DNA of 64,000 nucleotides from Mycobacterium sp. MYCO198283 (GTDB lineage Bacteria > Actinomycetota > Actinomycetes > Mycobacteriales > Mycobacteriaceae). Location of the stretch: the NCBI RefSeq assembly GCF_021213805.1, contig NZ_JAJQJI010000001.1:503944-567943 (forward strand), written 5' to 3'. Below are positions 56,040 to 64,000 of this stretch, in pieces. A program made the position numbers and the translations under genes. How positions within the stretch are numbered: position 1 is the stretch's first letter; the number at the start of each line of letters is the position of its first letter. The notes under the pieces are model-generated. The model saw only the letters and a list, made by a program, of their open reading frames with translations, did not search any database and was not told the origin of the DNA.

Positions 56040-59000
56040 GTGGCGCTCGACTCCATCGGCTACTACGCGCTGCCGGTGATCCCCTCGTTCGAGGGGATGG
56101 ATCGCAACGTCAACACGCAGATGCGCAAGTCGTTCGGCGGCCTGGGCAAGCAGCTCGGCCGCGACGTCGGGCTGAACGTCGGTCAGGGATTGAAGCAGTC
56201 CGCGGGGCAGGTGCAGTCCGCGGCGCGGGCGCACGTCGACGCGCTCGACAAGGTCAAGGACGCCACCGGCAAGCTGCGCGCCGAGGAGGCGAAACTGCAG
56301 GCGGCGCGCGGCAACGCCGGCGCCCGCGCCCAGGCCGTCGGCACCGCCGAACGCCGGCTGCGCGAATTGCGCGCCAGCGGCAACGCGACCGCCAAGCAGC
56401 TCGAAACCGCGGAACGGCAGGTGGCGACCGCCCGCGAGCGGGCCCGCAACGCGGCCGCGCAGGCGACCAGCGCCGAGCAGCGCACCGAGGCTCAGCGCCG
56501 CCGCGAGACAGCCGCCGCCCGCGAAGCGAAACGCGCCGAGGACGACCTCGCCCGCGCGCGCCGCACCGCCAGCTCAGCCGGATCCGCCGGCAGCGGGATC
56601 GGGAACCCGTTCAAGACCGCCGAGCGGTCGCTGTCGAGCAGCGGGTCGGGGCTCTCAGCGCTGGCCGGCGGGATCGGCACGAAGGTCGGCGGCGCGTTCA
56701 TGGGCGCGATGGCCGCGGTGGTGAGCGTCGCCGCTGTCGGCGCCCTGTTCAAGAGCGCGCTCGACGTCGGCATCGACTTCGAGCGCCAGGTCAACATGTT
56801 CAGCGGCGTCACCAATAGCGGCGCCGAGGGCATGGGCAAGATGCGCGAGGCGGCGCGCGCCCTGGGCACCGACGTCACCTTGGCCGGCACGTCGGCGAGC
56901 GACGCCGCCGCCGCTATGGTCGAGCTCGCCAAGGGCGGCATGACCGCGCAACAGGCGATGGACGCCGCCCGCGGCACCTTGCAGCTGTCCACCGCGGGCC
57001 AGATCGACGCCGCCGAAGCGGCGAAGATCCAGTCCGCTGCGATCAACATGTTTCAGCTCAACGCGTCCGACGCGACGCGTGTCGCCGACTTGCTCGCCGC
57101 GTCGGCGAATGCGAGTTCCGCCGACGTCTCCGACCTGGGCATCGCGTTGCAGGCCGGCGGCTCCGCGGCGTCCGGGTTCGGGGTGTCGATCGAGGACACC
57201 CTCACGGCGCTGACGATGTTCTCGCGGATGGGCATCAACGGCTCCGACGCCGGCACGATGCTCAAGACGTCGCTGCTCGCGATCACCGACCAGGGCAACC
57301 CGGCGCAGGGCGCGATCCGCGAGCTCGGGCTCGCGCTGTACGACGCGCAGGGCAACTTCGTCGGCGTCGAGTCGATGATGAAGCAGGTCGCCGAAGCGTC
57401 GAAGCGGATGACCGCCGAGCAGTTCCAGGCGAACACGGCGATCCTCTTCGGGTCGGATGCGATGCGCGCATCGATGGTGGCCGCGCAGGGCGGCGCGGAA
57501 GCCTGGGATTCCGCCGCCGCGGCGGTCACCCGGCAGGGCGCCGCCGCCGACATGGCCGCAGCGAACATGCAGGGCTTGCCGGGTGTTACGGAAGCGCTGT
57601 CCAACGCGTGGGAGGGCTTCAAGCTCAAGCTGTTCGACGTCATCGACGGGCCGCTGATCACCATCGGGAATTGGTTCACCAACCTGATGAGCGGCGGCGG
57701 ACCTGATTGGCTCCAGGAGTACGGCAACAAGTTCCGCGAGGTGTTCGGCGAGCTCGGCGACATCCTTCGGCCCGCGTTCGAGCAGATCAAGCAGGGGTTC
57801 GCCGGCATCGGCAACTTCTTCCGCGACGCGTTCGGACCCGAGTACGTCGAGCAGTTCGGCAAGATCAAGGGCCCACTGCTCGACCTCGGCAAACAGATCG
57901 TCGCCACCTATACGGAGGCGGCGCCGGTGCTGAAAGTCGTCGCCGGCATCATCGGCGGCGCGCTGCTCGGCGCGCTGAAGCTCCTCGGCACCGCCTACCC
58001 GATCATGCTCAAGGGCTTCACCGGCGGCCTGCAGGTCGCGCAGACCTTCTACGCCGGCATCAAGGCGGTGTGGAGCGGGCTGACCGCCGCGTTCAACGTC
58101 GGCAAGGCGATCTTCACCACCACGTTCGACGTCATCAAGGGCGCGATCTCCGTCGCGTGGAGCGTCATCTCGCCGGTCATCGACGCGCTCAAGGCGGCGT
58201 TCGGGTTCCTCGCCGACGCCGCCCGCTATGCGTTCGACACGGTGATCCTGCCGATGTGGCACAACCTGCAGCTCGCCTTCCAGGGCGCGATGGTGGTGCT
58301 CACACCGGTTTGGGACGCCATCAAGGCGGGACTGTCGGCGATCGGTGACGCCGCCACCTGGCTGTGGCAGAACGCGATCGTCCCGGCCTGGGAAGGCATC
58401 AAGAGCGCGTTCACCACGGCCTGGGGTGTCATCTCGCCGGTCTTCACCTGGATTAAGGACGCGTTCCAGTCGACCGCCGACTTCATCGGCGGCGTCTGGA
58501 ACGGCGTAGCCGGCACCATCAAGACGGTCTTCGACAGCATCATCAACGCCATCAAGGGCCCGCTGCGGTGGATGGGCGGCATTCTGCAGAAGGTGCCGCT
58601 GAAGGTCGGCCTGATGGAGGTTCCCGGCGCGCAGATCGCCCACGACCTCGGCAACACTCTGGCCGGGTTGCGCGAGGGCGGCGTCGCCGGCCGCCGCCGC
58701 GACGGCCGGCTGTACGGGCCGGGCACCGGCACGAGCGACTCGATCCTCGGCGTCGACTCGCGCGGCTATCCGACGGCGCTGGTCTCCACCGGCGAAGGCG
58801 TCGTCAAGACCGATGCGATGAAGCGGGGCGGCAGCCCGCTGGTGAAGGCGCTCAACGCCGGCTGGGTGCCGCCGCCGGGCCTGCTGCACGCGATGCTGCC
58901 CGGCTACCGCAGCGGCGGCGTCGTCAGCGACGACGAGATCGCCCGAATGGGCGGCGGCACCGTCAACCGATCCATCCTCGAGGCGGTCCGCGAACGGAAC

Positions 59001-60539
59001 CCGTCCGCGCGGCTCAACAGCGCGAAGACCGACCACGACGACGACGGCGGCTTCCATCCCAAGGGCATGGCGATTGACCTCGACCCGAGCCGGGAGAACC
59101 TTGAAGCGCTCTGGGCGATCCGCGACCAGCTGACCCAGATCATCTACGACGACCCCGACAAGGTCTGGTACAACGTCAACGGCGAGCGCGCCGAAGGCGC
59201 CGAGGCCCGCGCGATCTACGGCGAAGCCACGATGGCGCAGCACCGCACGCACATTCACGCCGCCGCCGCTCGCGAGCTCCGCCTGTCGAGGAGTGACAGC
59301 GGGTCGCTGCCCGGTCTCGACGCCCTCGATCCTGGCGCGGGACCGGAAGAGATCGCCCGGCACATCGCCGCCGAGGGGATGCGCCGCGGCTACGACCCCG
59401 AGACCATCAAGGCGGCGATCGCCGCCGGGCTGAAAGAGTCCGGGCTCGACCCGACCGTGACCAACGCGACTGGCCACGAGTCGCTTTTCCAGACCAGCTC
59501 CGACAAGGGCGTCGGCCACGACCCGCGTGACCAGATCAAGTGGTTCTACGACACTCTCGACAAGCTCGGCGGTCCCGGCGCCTCGTCAGGTGATCCGTAC
59601 GGACTGATCGCCGACCGGGTGGAGATCGGCGGCTACTCAGGGGCCACGCTGCGCAGCGAGCAGGGCGGCCGGGCGTCTCAGCTGTACGGCTCCGTCGCGC
59701 CGGGCCTCTCGACGGTCGACCCCTACGGCGGATCGTCTTCGACCGGCGGCGACAGCAAGGCGGTCCGCGAAGCTGAGCAGCGGCTCGCCGATAAGGAGCA
59801 GGCGATCGCCAACGCGGAGCGCGTCCTGAGCGAGCGGGAGCAGAAGCTTCGCGAACTGCCTGACGACGCGAGCGAGTCGCAGCGCATGGCCGCCGAGCGC
59901 CAACGCGACGAGGCGCAACAGAAACTCGACCGCGCGAATCGGGAACGCGACGACGCGGCGAGCGACCTCGACGTGGCCCGCTCGAAGGCGGCCAGCGACA
60001 CCTCGGGCAGCTCATCGACGGGCGGCGGCGGCGACAGTGAGGACAGCCAGCTCGGCGAACTGGGCTCCATCGGCAAGACGTTCCTCGACGAGATGTTCGG
60101 CTTCGGTGACCTCTTCCCGAACCCGGCCGACCTCGGGATCGTGAAACTCGCCAGCGCGCTGATGGGCATCAAGTACACCCCGCAGGGCAAGGGCTTCCCG
60201 TGGCAGACCGGGTACGCCAACGGCGACGGCACCCCGTGGTCCGGCAGCCCCGTCAACCCGCTGCAGGGCCTGGTCGACCAGGCCGCCGGCGGGCAGCTGC
60301 CGCTCGGCGTCATCCCGGGCGTCTCCTCGGTGCTGCCCGACCTCGGCTCACCTGCCGACCTGGCCGGCCAGCACGCCGGCAGTGGAGCCCCGCCGGGACC
60401 GGTCGACCAGTCCACCAACGTCACCATCAACAACCCGCAGGGCACGCCGCAGGAGAACGAGCAGCGGATCCGCCGCACCCTGCTCAAGACGCCGCGCTAC
60501 GGCACCTACACGCAGAACCCCGGGGTGATGGGGACGTGA
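56040..60539 (+). CDS. Tape measure protein with cell-wall hydrolase-like motifs
   Basis: This 1499-residue protein has a coiled-coil region (about 50-190) and the TMP core with GTDVTLAGTSASDAAAAMVELAKGGM. Repeated hydrophobic Trp-rich segments follow (about 640-850, several AVWSGLTAAF/AWSVISPVIDALKAAF units). Near residue 1000 SARLNSAKTDHDDDGGFHPKGMAIDLD resembles a metal-binding peptidase motif. Near 1130 AAIAAGLKESGLDPTVTNATGHESLFQTSS resembles a lytic transglycosylase (Glu of KESGLD). It sets tail length (about 1.5 angstrom per residue by the usual rule) and may open the cell wall. Confidence 0.9.
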   Translation: MALDSIGYYALPVIPSFEGMDRNVNTQMRKSFGGLGKQLGRDVGLNVGQGLKQSAGQVQSAARAHVDALDKVKDATGKLRAEEAKLQAARGNAGARAQAVGTAERRLRELRASGNATAKQLETAERQVATARERARNAAAQATSAEQRTEAQRRRETAAAREAKRAEDDLARARRTASSAGSAGSGIGNPFKTAERSLSSSGSGLSALAGGIGTKVGGAFMGAMAAVVSVAAVGALFKSALDVGIDFERQVNMFSGVTNSGAEGMGKMREAARALGTDVTLAGTSASDAAAAMVELAKGGMTAQQAMDAARGTLQLSTAGQIDAAEAAKIQSAAINMFQLNASDATRVADLLAASANASSADVSDLGIALQAGGSAASGFGVSIEDTLTALTMFSRMGINGSDAGTMLKTSLLAITDQGNPAQGAIRELGLALYDAQGNFVGVESMMKQVAEASKRMTAEQFQANTAILFGSDAMRASMVAAQGGAEAWDSAAAAVTRQGAAADMAAANMQGLPGVTEALSNAWEGFKLKLFDVIDGPLITIGNWFTNLMSGGGPDWLQEYGNKFREVFGELGDILRPAFEQIKQGFAGIGNFFRDAFGPEYVEQFGKIKGPLLDLGKQIVATYTEAAPVLKVVAGIIGGALLGALKLLGTAYPIMLKGFTGGLQVAQTFYAGIKAVWSGLTAAFNVGKAIFTTTFDVIKGAISVAWSVISPVIDALKAAFGFLADAARYAFDTVILPMWHNLQLAFQGAMVVLTPVWDAIKAGLSAIGDAATWLWQNAIVPAWEGIKSAFTTAWGVISPVFTWIKDAFQSTADFIGGVWNGVAGTIKTVFDSIINAIKGPLRWMGGILQKVPLKVGLMEVPGAQIAHDLGNTLAGLREGGVAGRRRDGRLYGPGTGTSDSILGVDSRGYPTALVSTGEGVVKTDAMKRGGSPLVKALNAGWVPPPGLLHAMLPGYRSGGVVSDDEIARMGGGTVNRSILEAVRERNPSARLNSAKTDHDDDGGFHPKGMAIDLDPSRENLEALWAIRDQLTQIIYDDPDKVWYNVNGERAEGAEARAIYGEATMAQHRTHIHAAAARELRLSRSDSGSLPGLDALDPGAGPEEIARHIAAEGMRRGYDPETIKAAIAAGLKESGLDPTVTNATGHESLFQTSSDKGVGHDPRDQIKWFYDTLDKLGGPGASSGDPYGLIADRVEIGGYSGATLRSEQGGRASQLYGSVAPGLSTVDPYGGSSSTGGDSKAVREAEQRLADKEQAIANAERVLSEREQKLRELPDDASESQRMAAERQRDEAQQKLDRANRERDDAASDLDVARSKAASDTSGSSSTGGGGDSEDSQLGELGSIGKTFLDEMFGFGDLFPNPADLGIVKLASALMGIKYTPQGKGFPWQTGYANGDGTPWSGSPVNPLQGLVDQAAGGQLPLGVIPGVSSVLPDLGSPADLAGQHAGSGAPPGPVDQSTNVTINNPQGTPQENEQRIRRTLLKTPRYGTYTQNPGVMGT

Positions 60540-61627
60540 CGTCAGCGCTGATCAGCGACCGCCGCGTGGTGCCGTGGCGAGACCTGTCGCCGGCGGCGCG
60601 CGCCGAAGGCGTGTCCTGCGCGTGGATCGGCTCCGACGGCCGCTACTGGCCGCTCACCGGACAGATGGCCGGCACCGAGGGCGCGTTCATCACCGGCCCG
60701 ATCGACGGCATGGTGCACGTGCCGTTCGAGGGCGTGTGGACCACACCGGCGTACGGGCCGCCCCGCTTCGAGCGCACCGTCGACGGGCGCCGCGAGATCT
60801 CGTTCACCCTCGGCCTGATGTCGAACACCGAACTCGGCTGGTACGACACCGAATCCCGGTTCTGGGCGGGCTGCAAGAAGGACGCGACCGGATGGTTCAC
60901 GGTCACCACCCGCCGGCACGGGCAGCTGTGGATCCCGATGCAGCTCCTCGAAGCGCCGAAGTGCGCGCTGCCTGATGACCCCGCCTACCAGCGGGTCGCG
61001 CTGCACGAGGTGATCCTCGCCGCTGACGGCGAACCGCGGTGGCGTCGCCCCGACGTCGCGCCGCCGCCGTTCATCCGGCCGGCCGGCGGCCCGAACCTCG
61101 GCAAGATCCGCATCGCGAACCGCAGCACCGAGCCGCAGTGGCCGATCTTCTTCGTCTCCGCGCCCGGCAAGGTGTGGCTGCCCGACGGCCCGAACGCCTT
61201 CACCACCGGTGAGCGCAACCCGCTCGACGACTGGCCGCGCATCGGGAAGCTGTTCGGGATCCCGTTCGTCGACGAGATCCTCGGCACGTTCACCCGCAGC
61301 CGCGACGCCAACATGATCGAAATCCCGGAGCTCGAACCCGGCGAGCACGCGATCATCGACACCGACCCCACGCACCGGATCGCGATCACCGCCAAGGACC
61401 CGGTCGACAACCTGCTCAAGAAGTTCATCCGCAAGAGCGAGCTCCTCGACTGGCTGCTCGGCGAGTACGGCGACAGCGGGCTGCCGCTGCTGCAGCGGTT
61501 CCGCGGCCAGGGATTCTCGGTGCCGATCCCGCCGCGCTCGACCGCGACGCTGCCCGTCGTGCACGAGCAGCCCGGCGGCAAGATCTGGTGCCAGCTGCCG
61601 CAACGCTTCGAGAGCGCGCTCGCATGA
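60536..61627 (+). CDS. Minor tail protein (distal tail type)
   Basis: This 363-residue protein (FEGVWTTPAYGPPRFERTVDGRREISFTLGLMSNTELGWYDTESRFWAG ... IRIANRSTEPQWPIFFVSAPGKVWLPDGP) matches the first minor tail protein after the tape measure in mycobacteriophages, likely the Dit-like hub. Its GTG overlaps the tape-measure stop by 4 bases. Confidence 0.78.
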   Translation: MTSALISDRRVVPWRDLSPAARAEGVSCAWIGSDGRYWPLTGQMAGTEGAFITGPIDGMVHVPFEGVWTTPAYGPPRFERTVDGRREISFTLGLMSNTELGWYDTESRFWAGCKKDATGWFTVTTRRHGQLWIPMQLLEAPKCALPDDPAYQRVALHEVILAADGEPRWRRPDVAPPPFIRPAGGPNLGKIRIANRSTEPQWPIFFVSAPGKVWLPDGPNAFTTGERNPLDDWPRIGKLFGIPFVDEILGTFTRSRDANMIEIPELEPGEHAIIDTDPTHRIAITAKDPVDNLLKKFIRKSELLDWLLGEYGDSGLPLLQRFRGQGFSVPIPPRSTATLPVVHEQPGGKIWCQLPQRFESALA

Positions 61628-63366
61628 CCGCCATCCTCGACCGCGTCGTGTCCGCGATCGGCGGCGCACTCGATCCGCGCACCGAAGCCGGCGAACTCAC
61701 CCCCGAGCTGCGGATGCACCTGCTGGAGCGCCGCTTCGCCTACATGAACCGGCGCACCAAAGCGCCGCTGATCCGGCTGTGGGACAAGGAGTTCAACTTC
61801 ATCGCCCGCGTCGAGAACCTCGACAAGTGGGACTGGGAGGAACTCGCCCAGGACGACGGCGAAGCGCACATCACGTTCTCCGGCCGCGACATGGACTGGC
61901 TGCGCGAGGTCCTCACCTACCAGATCGACGACGACGAGGACATCCACGTCACCATCGACCCGGACCCCGACAAGCCGCACGACTGGCGGATGCGGTGGGG
62001 CGGCAAGGTCGTCACCATCGAGGGCGAAGACACCGCCGGCGCGGCGTCCGTCACCACGCTCAACTGCATCTCGAACCGCCGTCACCTCAAGGGCATCTAC
62101 CTGGCCGCGAACCCCATCTTCCCGATGGAGGTGCAGTTGCCGAAGATGTTCCTGTGGGGCGGGCCGACCGTCTCCACCTGCGCGATCTCCACCTTCATCA
62201 ACTGCTTCCGGCTCTTCACCCTCAACGGGTTCTACCCGATCCCCCGGAACCTGTTCGCGCCCGAGACGTGGCTGCAGAACCTCTCGCCGCTCAACTGGCC
62301 GGTCCAGGTGATGCCGGTCAACCCGATCCTCGACCAGTCCCGCTGGTGCACCATCGGCGCCCGCTGGAAAGACGCCCACACCGTGCTCTCGCCGGTCATG
62401 CAGGACGCCGGCGTCATCTGCCGCGCCTACACCTGGCTGCCCGGCGACCCGCCGCCGTACACGATGTTCGGCGACGAGCTCGCCGAGGTCCTCAAGCCCA
62501 CCCGGGCGTGCGTCATCCTCAGCTTCGAGAACAAGAGCGGCGTCACCGGCCCGACCGGCACCCTCGTCGACGGCGCGCTCAACCTGTTCGCCGCCACCCT
62601 CGACGACCTGATCACCGAAACGATCATCCCGCTCGACACCGACCGGGACACCGAGACCGACCCGTTCTTCCGCAAGCTGCTGCTCGTCGCACCGCAACCG
62701 ACACCGTTCGTGCACCGCGACGTCGGCTACGGCAACGTCCGCAGCTCGAAGTTCGTCATCCACAAATCGCAGGCCACCGACATCATCGTCGGCGGCAAGA
62801 GCCCACAGTGGGTCAACCAGGCCATCACGTTCGCGATCCGCTACGGGATCTCACAACTGGCGCAGGTGGTGCTCGGCCAAGAAGCGCCGGGCGTCGAGGG
62901 CCTCGACAACATCTATCAGGGCCAGCTCGACGACGTGTTCGTCGCGTTCCAACGGTTCGTCAACCCGCTGCGCTCCAGTAAGGCCGGCAGCTACGCGTTC
63001 CGGGAGTACTTCCACCAGGGGCACGGCTCCGCCTACACCCTGAACGCAGTCCAGGACATCGCCGCCGGCGACCACGCCATGAAGGCGTACCGGTCGCAGA
63101 AGTTCGACGTCGGCGACGGGCAGCCCTACATCCTCGGCGAGGACTACTGGCTCGGCGACCGCGTCGCGGCGGAGATCCGCGGCGTCACCTACACCGAGAA
63201 CGTGTGGGCGATCCGCGCCGAGGGATCACGCACCGACGTCGGCCGCCCGATCATCTCGTTCGGCGACGACACCCGCGAGGAGGACCCGGTGGCGCGCGGG
63301 TTCCGCACCATGAGCAACATCGCCAATTTCGCCGCGCTGCTGGCCGGATCCGGGGACCTGTTCTGA
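61624..63366 (+). CDS. Minor tail protein (tail-hub, siphophage ReqiPepy6 gp37-like)
   Basis: This 580-residue protein contains PLIRLWDKEFNFIARVENLDKWDWEELAQDDGEAHITFSG and later PQWVNQAITFAIRYGISQLAQV and AYRSQKFDVGDGQPYILGEDYWLGDRVAAEIRGV. This is the layout of actinophage tail-hub proteins of the gp37-like family. It probably forms the baseplate hub. It overlaps its neighbours by 4 bases and 1 base. Confidence 0.78.
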   Translation: MTAILDRVVSAIGGALDPRTEAGELTPELRMHLLERRFAYMNRRTKAPLIRLWDKEFNFIARVENLDKWDWEELAQDDGEAHITFSGRDMDWLREVLTYQIDDDEDIHVTIDPDPDKPHDWRMRWGGKVVTIEGEDTAGAASVTTLNCISNRRHLKGIYLAANPIFPMEVQLPKMFLWGGPTVSTCAISTFINCFRLFTLNGFYPIPRNLFAPETWLQNLSPLNWPVQVMPVNPILDQSRWCTIGARWKDAHTVLSPVMQDAGVICRAYTWLPGDPPPYTMFGDELAEVLKPTRACVILSFENKSGVTGPTGTLVDGALNLFAATLDDLITETIIPLDTDRDTETDPFFRKLLLVAPQPTPFVHRDVGYGNVRSSKFVIHKSQATDIIVGGKSPQWVNQAITFAIRYGISQLAQVVLGQEAPGVEGLDNIYQGQLDDVFVAFQRFVNPLRSSKAGSYAFREYFHQGHGSAYTLNAVQDIAAGDHAMKAYRSQKFDVGDGQPYILGEDYWLGDRVAAEIRGVTYTENVWAIRAEGSRTDVGRPIISFGDDTREEDPVARGFRTMSNIANFAALLAGSGDLF

Positions 63367-63932
63367 TGAGCAAAGCGGCGCGGCTGAGGCGCGAGAAGAC
63401 CAAGGGCAAGCTCGTCTTCGCGGGGTTTCCGTACGACCGGGAGTTCACCCAGGCTGAGCTCGACGGGCTGTTCGCGCGGTGGGACCGGCTCAAGGAGACG
63501 CTTCGCGACGCCGTCGGCCCGCAGGGCTGGGGCATGGGTGTGCCCGAGGACCTGCTTCAGCAGCTCGCGCTGCACCAGGCGCTCGCCGGCGTCGACGTCG
63601 ACTCGGCGTACCCGCCCTACGACGACGCCACCGGCCGCGGCGCGTTCATCCGGCCGGTCCGCAACCCCGACGGTCTGCACACCGACTCGCTGCGCTGGGT
63701 GCTGACCAAGCACGACAAGCCCGGCGACCGCGAGCGCGACACCCAGGCCGAGGCGCGGGCCCGGATCAAGGCGATGCAGGAATCAGCTATGCGCGGTGTC
63801 GCCCCCGAGGTGCGCGACGCTATGCGCGAGATGTTCGCTGCCGGCACCGAATGGGCGGAAGACCAGAACAGACCCGCGGCCGATCCTGAGCCGTGGGCCG
63901 AGAAGATCGAGCGTGAGAGGAGCCCCGAGTGA
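63366..63932 (+). CDS. Minor tail-region hypothetical protein
   Basis: This 188-residue protein (EFTQAELDGLFARWDRLKETLRDAVGPQGWGMGVPEDLLQQLALHQALAG ... RGVAPEVRDAMREMFAAGTEWAEDQN) is mostly helical and lies in the tail block. Mycobacteriophages often carry such a gene after the hub protein. The role is unknown. Confidence 0.6.
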   Translation: MSKAARLRREKTKGKLVFAGFPYDREFTQAELDGLFARWDRLKETLRDAVGPQGWGMGVPEDLLQQLALHQALAGVDVDSAYPPYDDATGRGAFIRPVRNPDGLHTDSLRWVLTKHDKPGDRERDTQAEARARIKAMQESAMRGVAPEVRDAMREMFAAGTEWAEDQNRPAADPEPWAEKIERERSPE

Positions 63933-64000
63933 CGGCCCCAACACTGGGAATGATCCCCACCGAGCCCCTGTTCGTCGGCGAGCGGTTTGTGCGGCTGCTG
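63929..64000 (+). CDS. Start of a minor tail-region gene, cut by the window end
   Basis: A GTG overlaps the stop before it, and the frame (TAPTLGMIPTEPLFVGERFVRLL) is open to the last base. Only 24 codons are visible, too few to name a product. Confidence 0.6.
   Translation, partial: MTAPTLGMIPTEPLFVGERFVRLL

Larger units (their letters stand above)
24824..64000. mobile_element. Large Siphoviridae-type prophage (left 39 kb; right end not in window)
   Basis: From tRNA-Lys to the window end almost every gene is phage-type: repressor and excisionase-like switch, recombination pair, WhiB, HNH genes, then a full terminase-to-tail block. Genes are packed with 1-4 base overlaps and nearly all read rightward. 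The minor tail genes are cut by the window end, and lysis genes, integrase and attR are not seen, so the element must be well over 40 kb. The virion genes appear intact; small lesions affect only accessory genes. Confidence 0.93.

Overview
The window comes from a high-GC mycobacterium, most likely a rapid-growing Mycolicibacterium. The signs are frequent GTG starts, many leaderless promoters (a -10 box 6-8 bases before the start codon), FadA/FadB beta-oxidation genes, tandem SRPBCC genes, F420-type LLM oxidoreductases and a GjpA-type porin. It has three parts.

Bases 1-19480 are ordinary chromosome. They hold a thiolase/OB-fold pair, a TetR regulator divergent from a flavin monooxygenase, the fadB-fadA operon, an aminotransferase, a cation-efflux protein, three tandem SRPBCC genes, a PaoABC-like molybdenum hydroxylase operon with a hydrolase, and a porin behind a promoter carrying two iron-box-like sites. 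This part ends in an antitoxin gene followed by a toxin gene that appears to have lost its core in frame.

Bases 19481-24409 look like a 4.9 kb genomic island inserted at the 3' end of tRNA-Phe. A 26-bp copy of the tRNA 3' end (24/26 identical) lies at the left edge, and an integrase remnant lies next to the tRNA at the right edge. The cargo resembles a defence locus. There is a tightly overlapping three-gene operon (TIR-like protein, three-helix membrane protein, small conserved protein), an internally deleted DNA methylase, and a leaderless TIR gene with an extra C-terminal domain followed by a zinc-ribbon gene. A cluster of tRNA genes (Phe, Asp, Glu, then Lys) follows.

From tRNA-Lys to the window end is a large Siphoviridae-type prophage of which only the left part is visible. 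Its repressor gene runs leftward into the tRNA, so the attachment site lies inside the repressor reading frame; this is the layout of integration-dependent immunity. Rightward come an excisionase-like gene under two 17-bp operators, many small hypothetical genes with 1-4 base overlaps, an exonuclease/RecT pair, a RuvC-like nuclease, a C5 methylase, a WhiB regulator, a leftward toxin-antitoxin-like cassette whose toxin is broken, three HNH genes and a P-loop kinase. The virion block then runs in standard order: terminase, portal, protease with nested scaffold, decoration protein, capsid, head-tail connectors, tail tube, tail chaperones, tape measure and minor tail genes. Lysis genes, the prophage integrase and attR must lie beyond base 64000.
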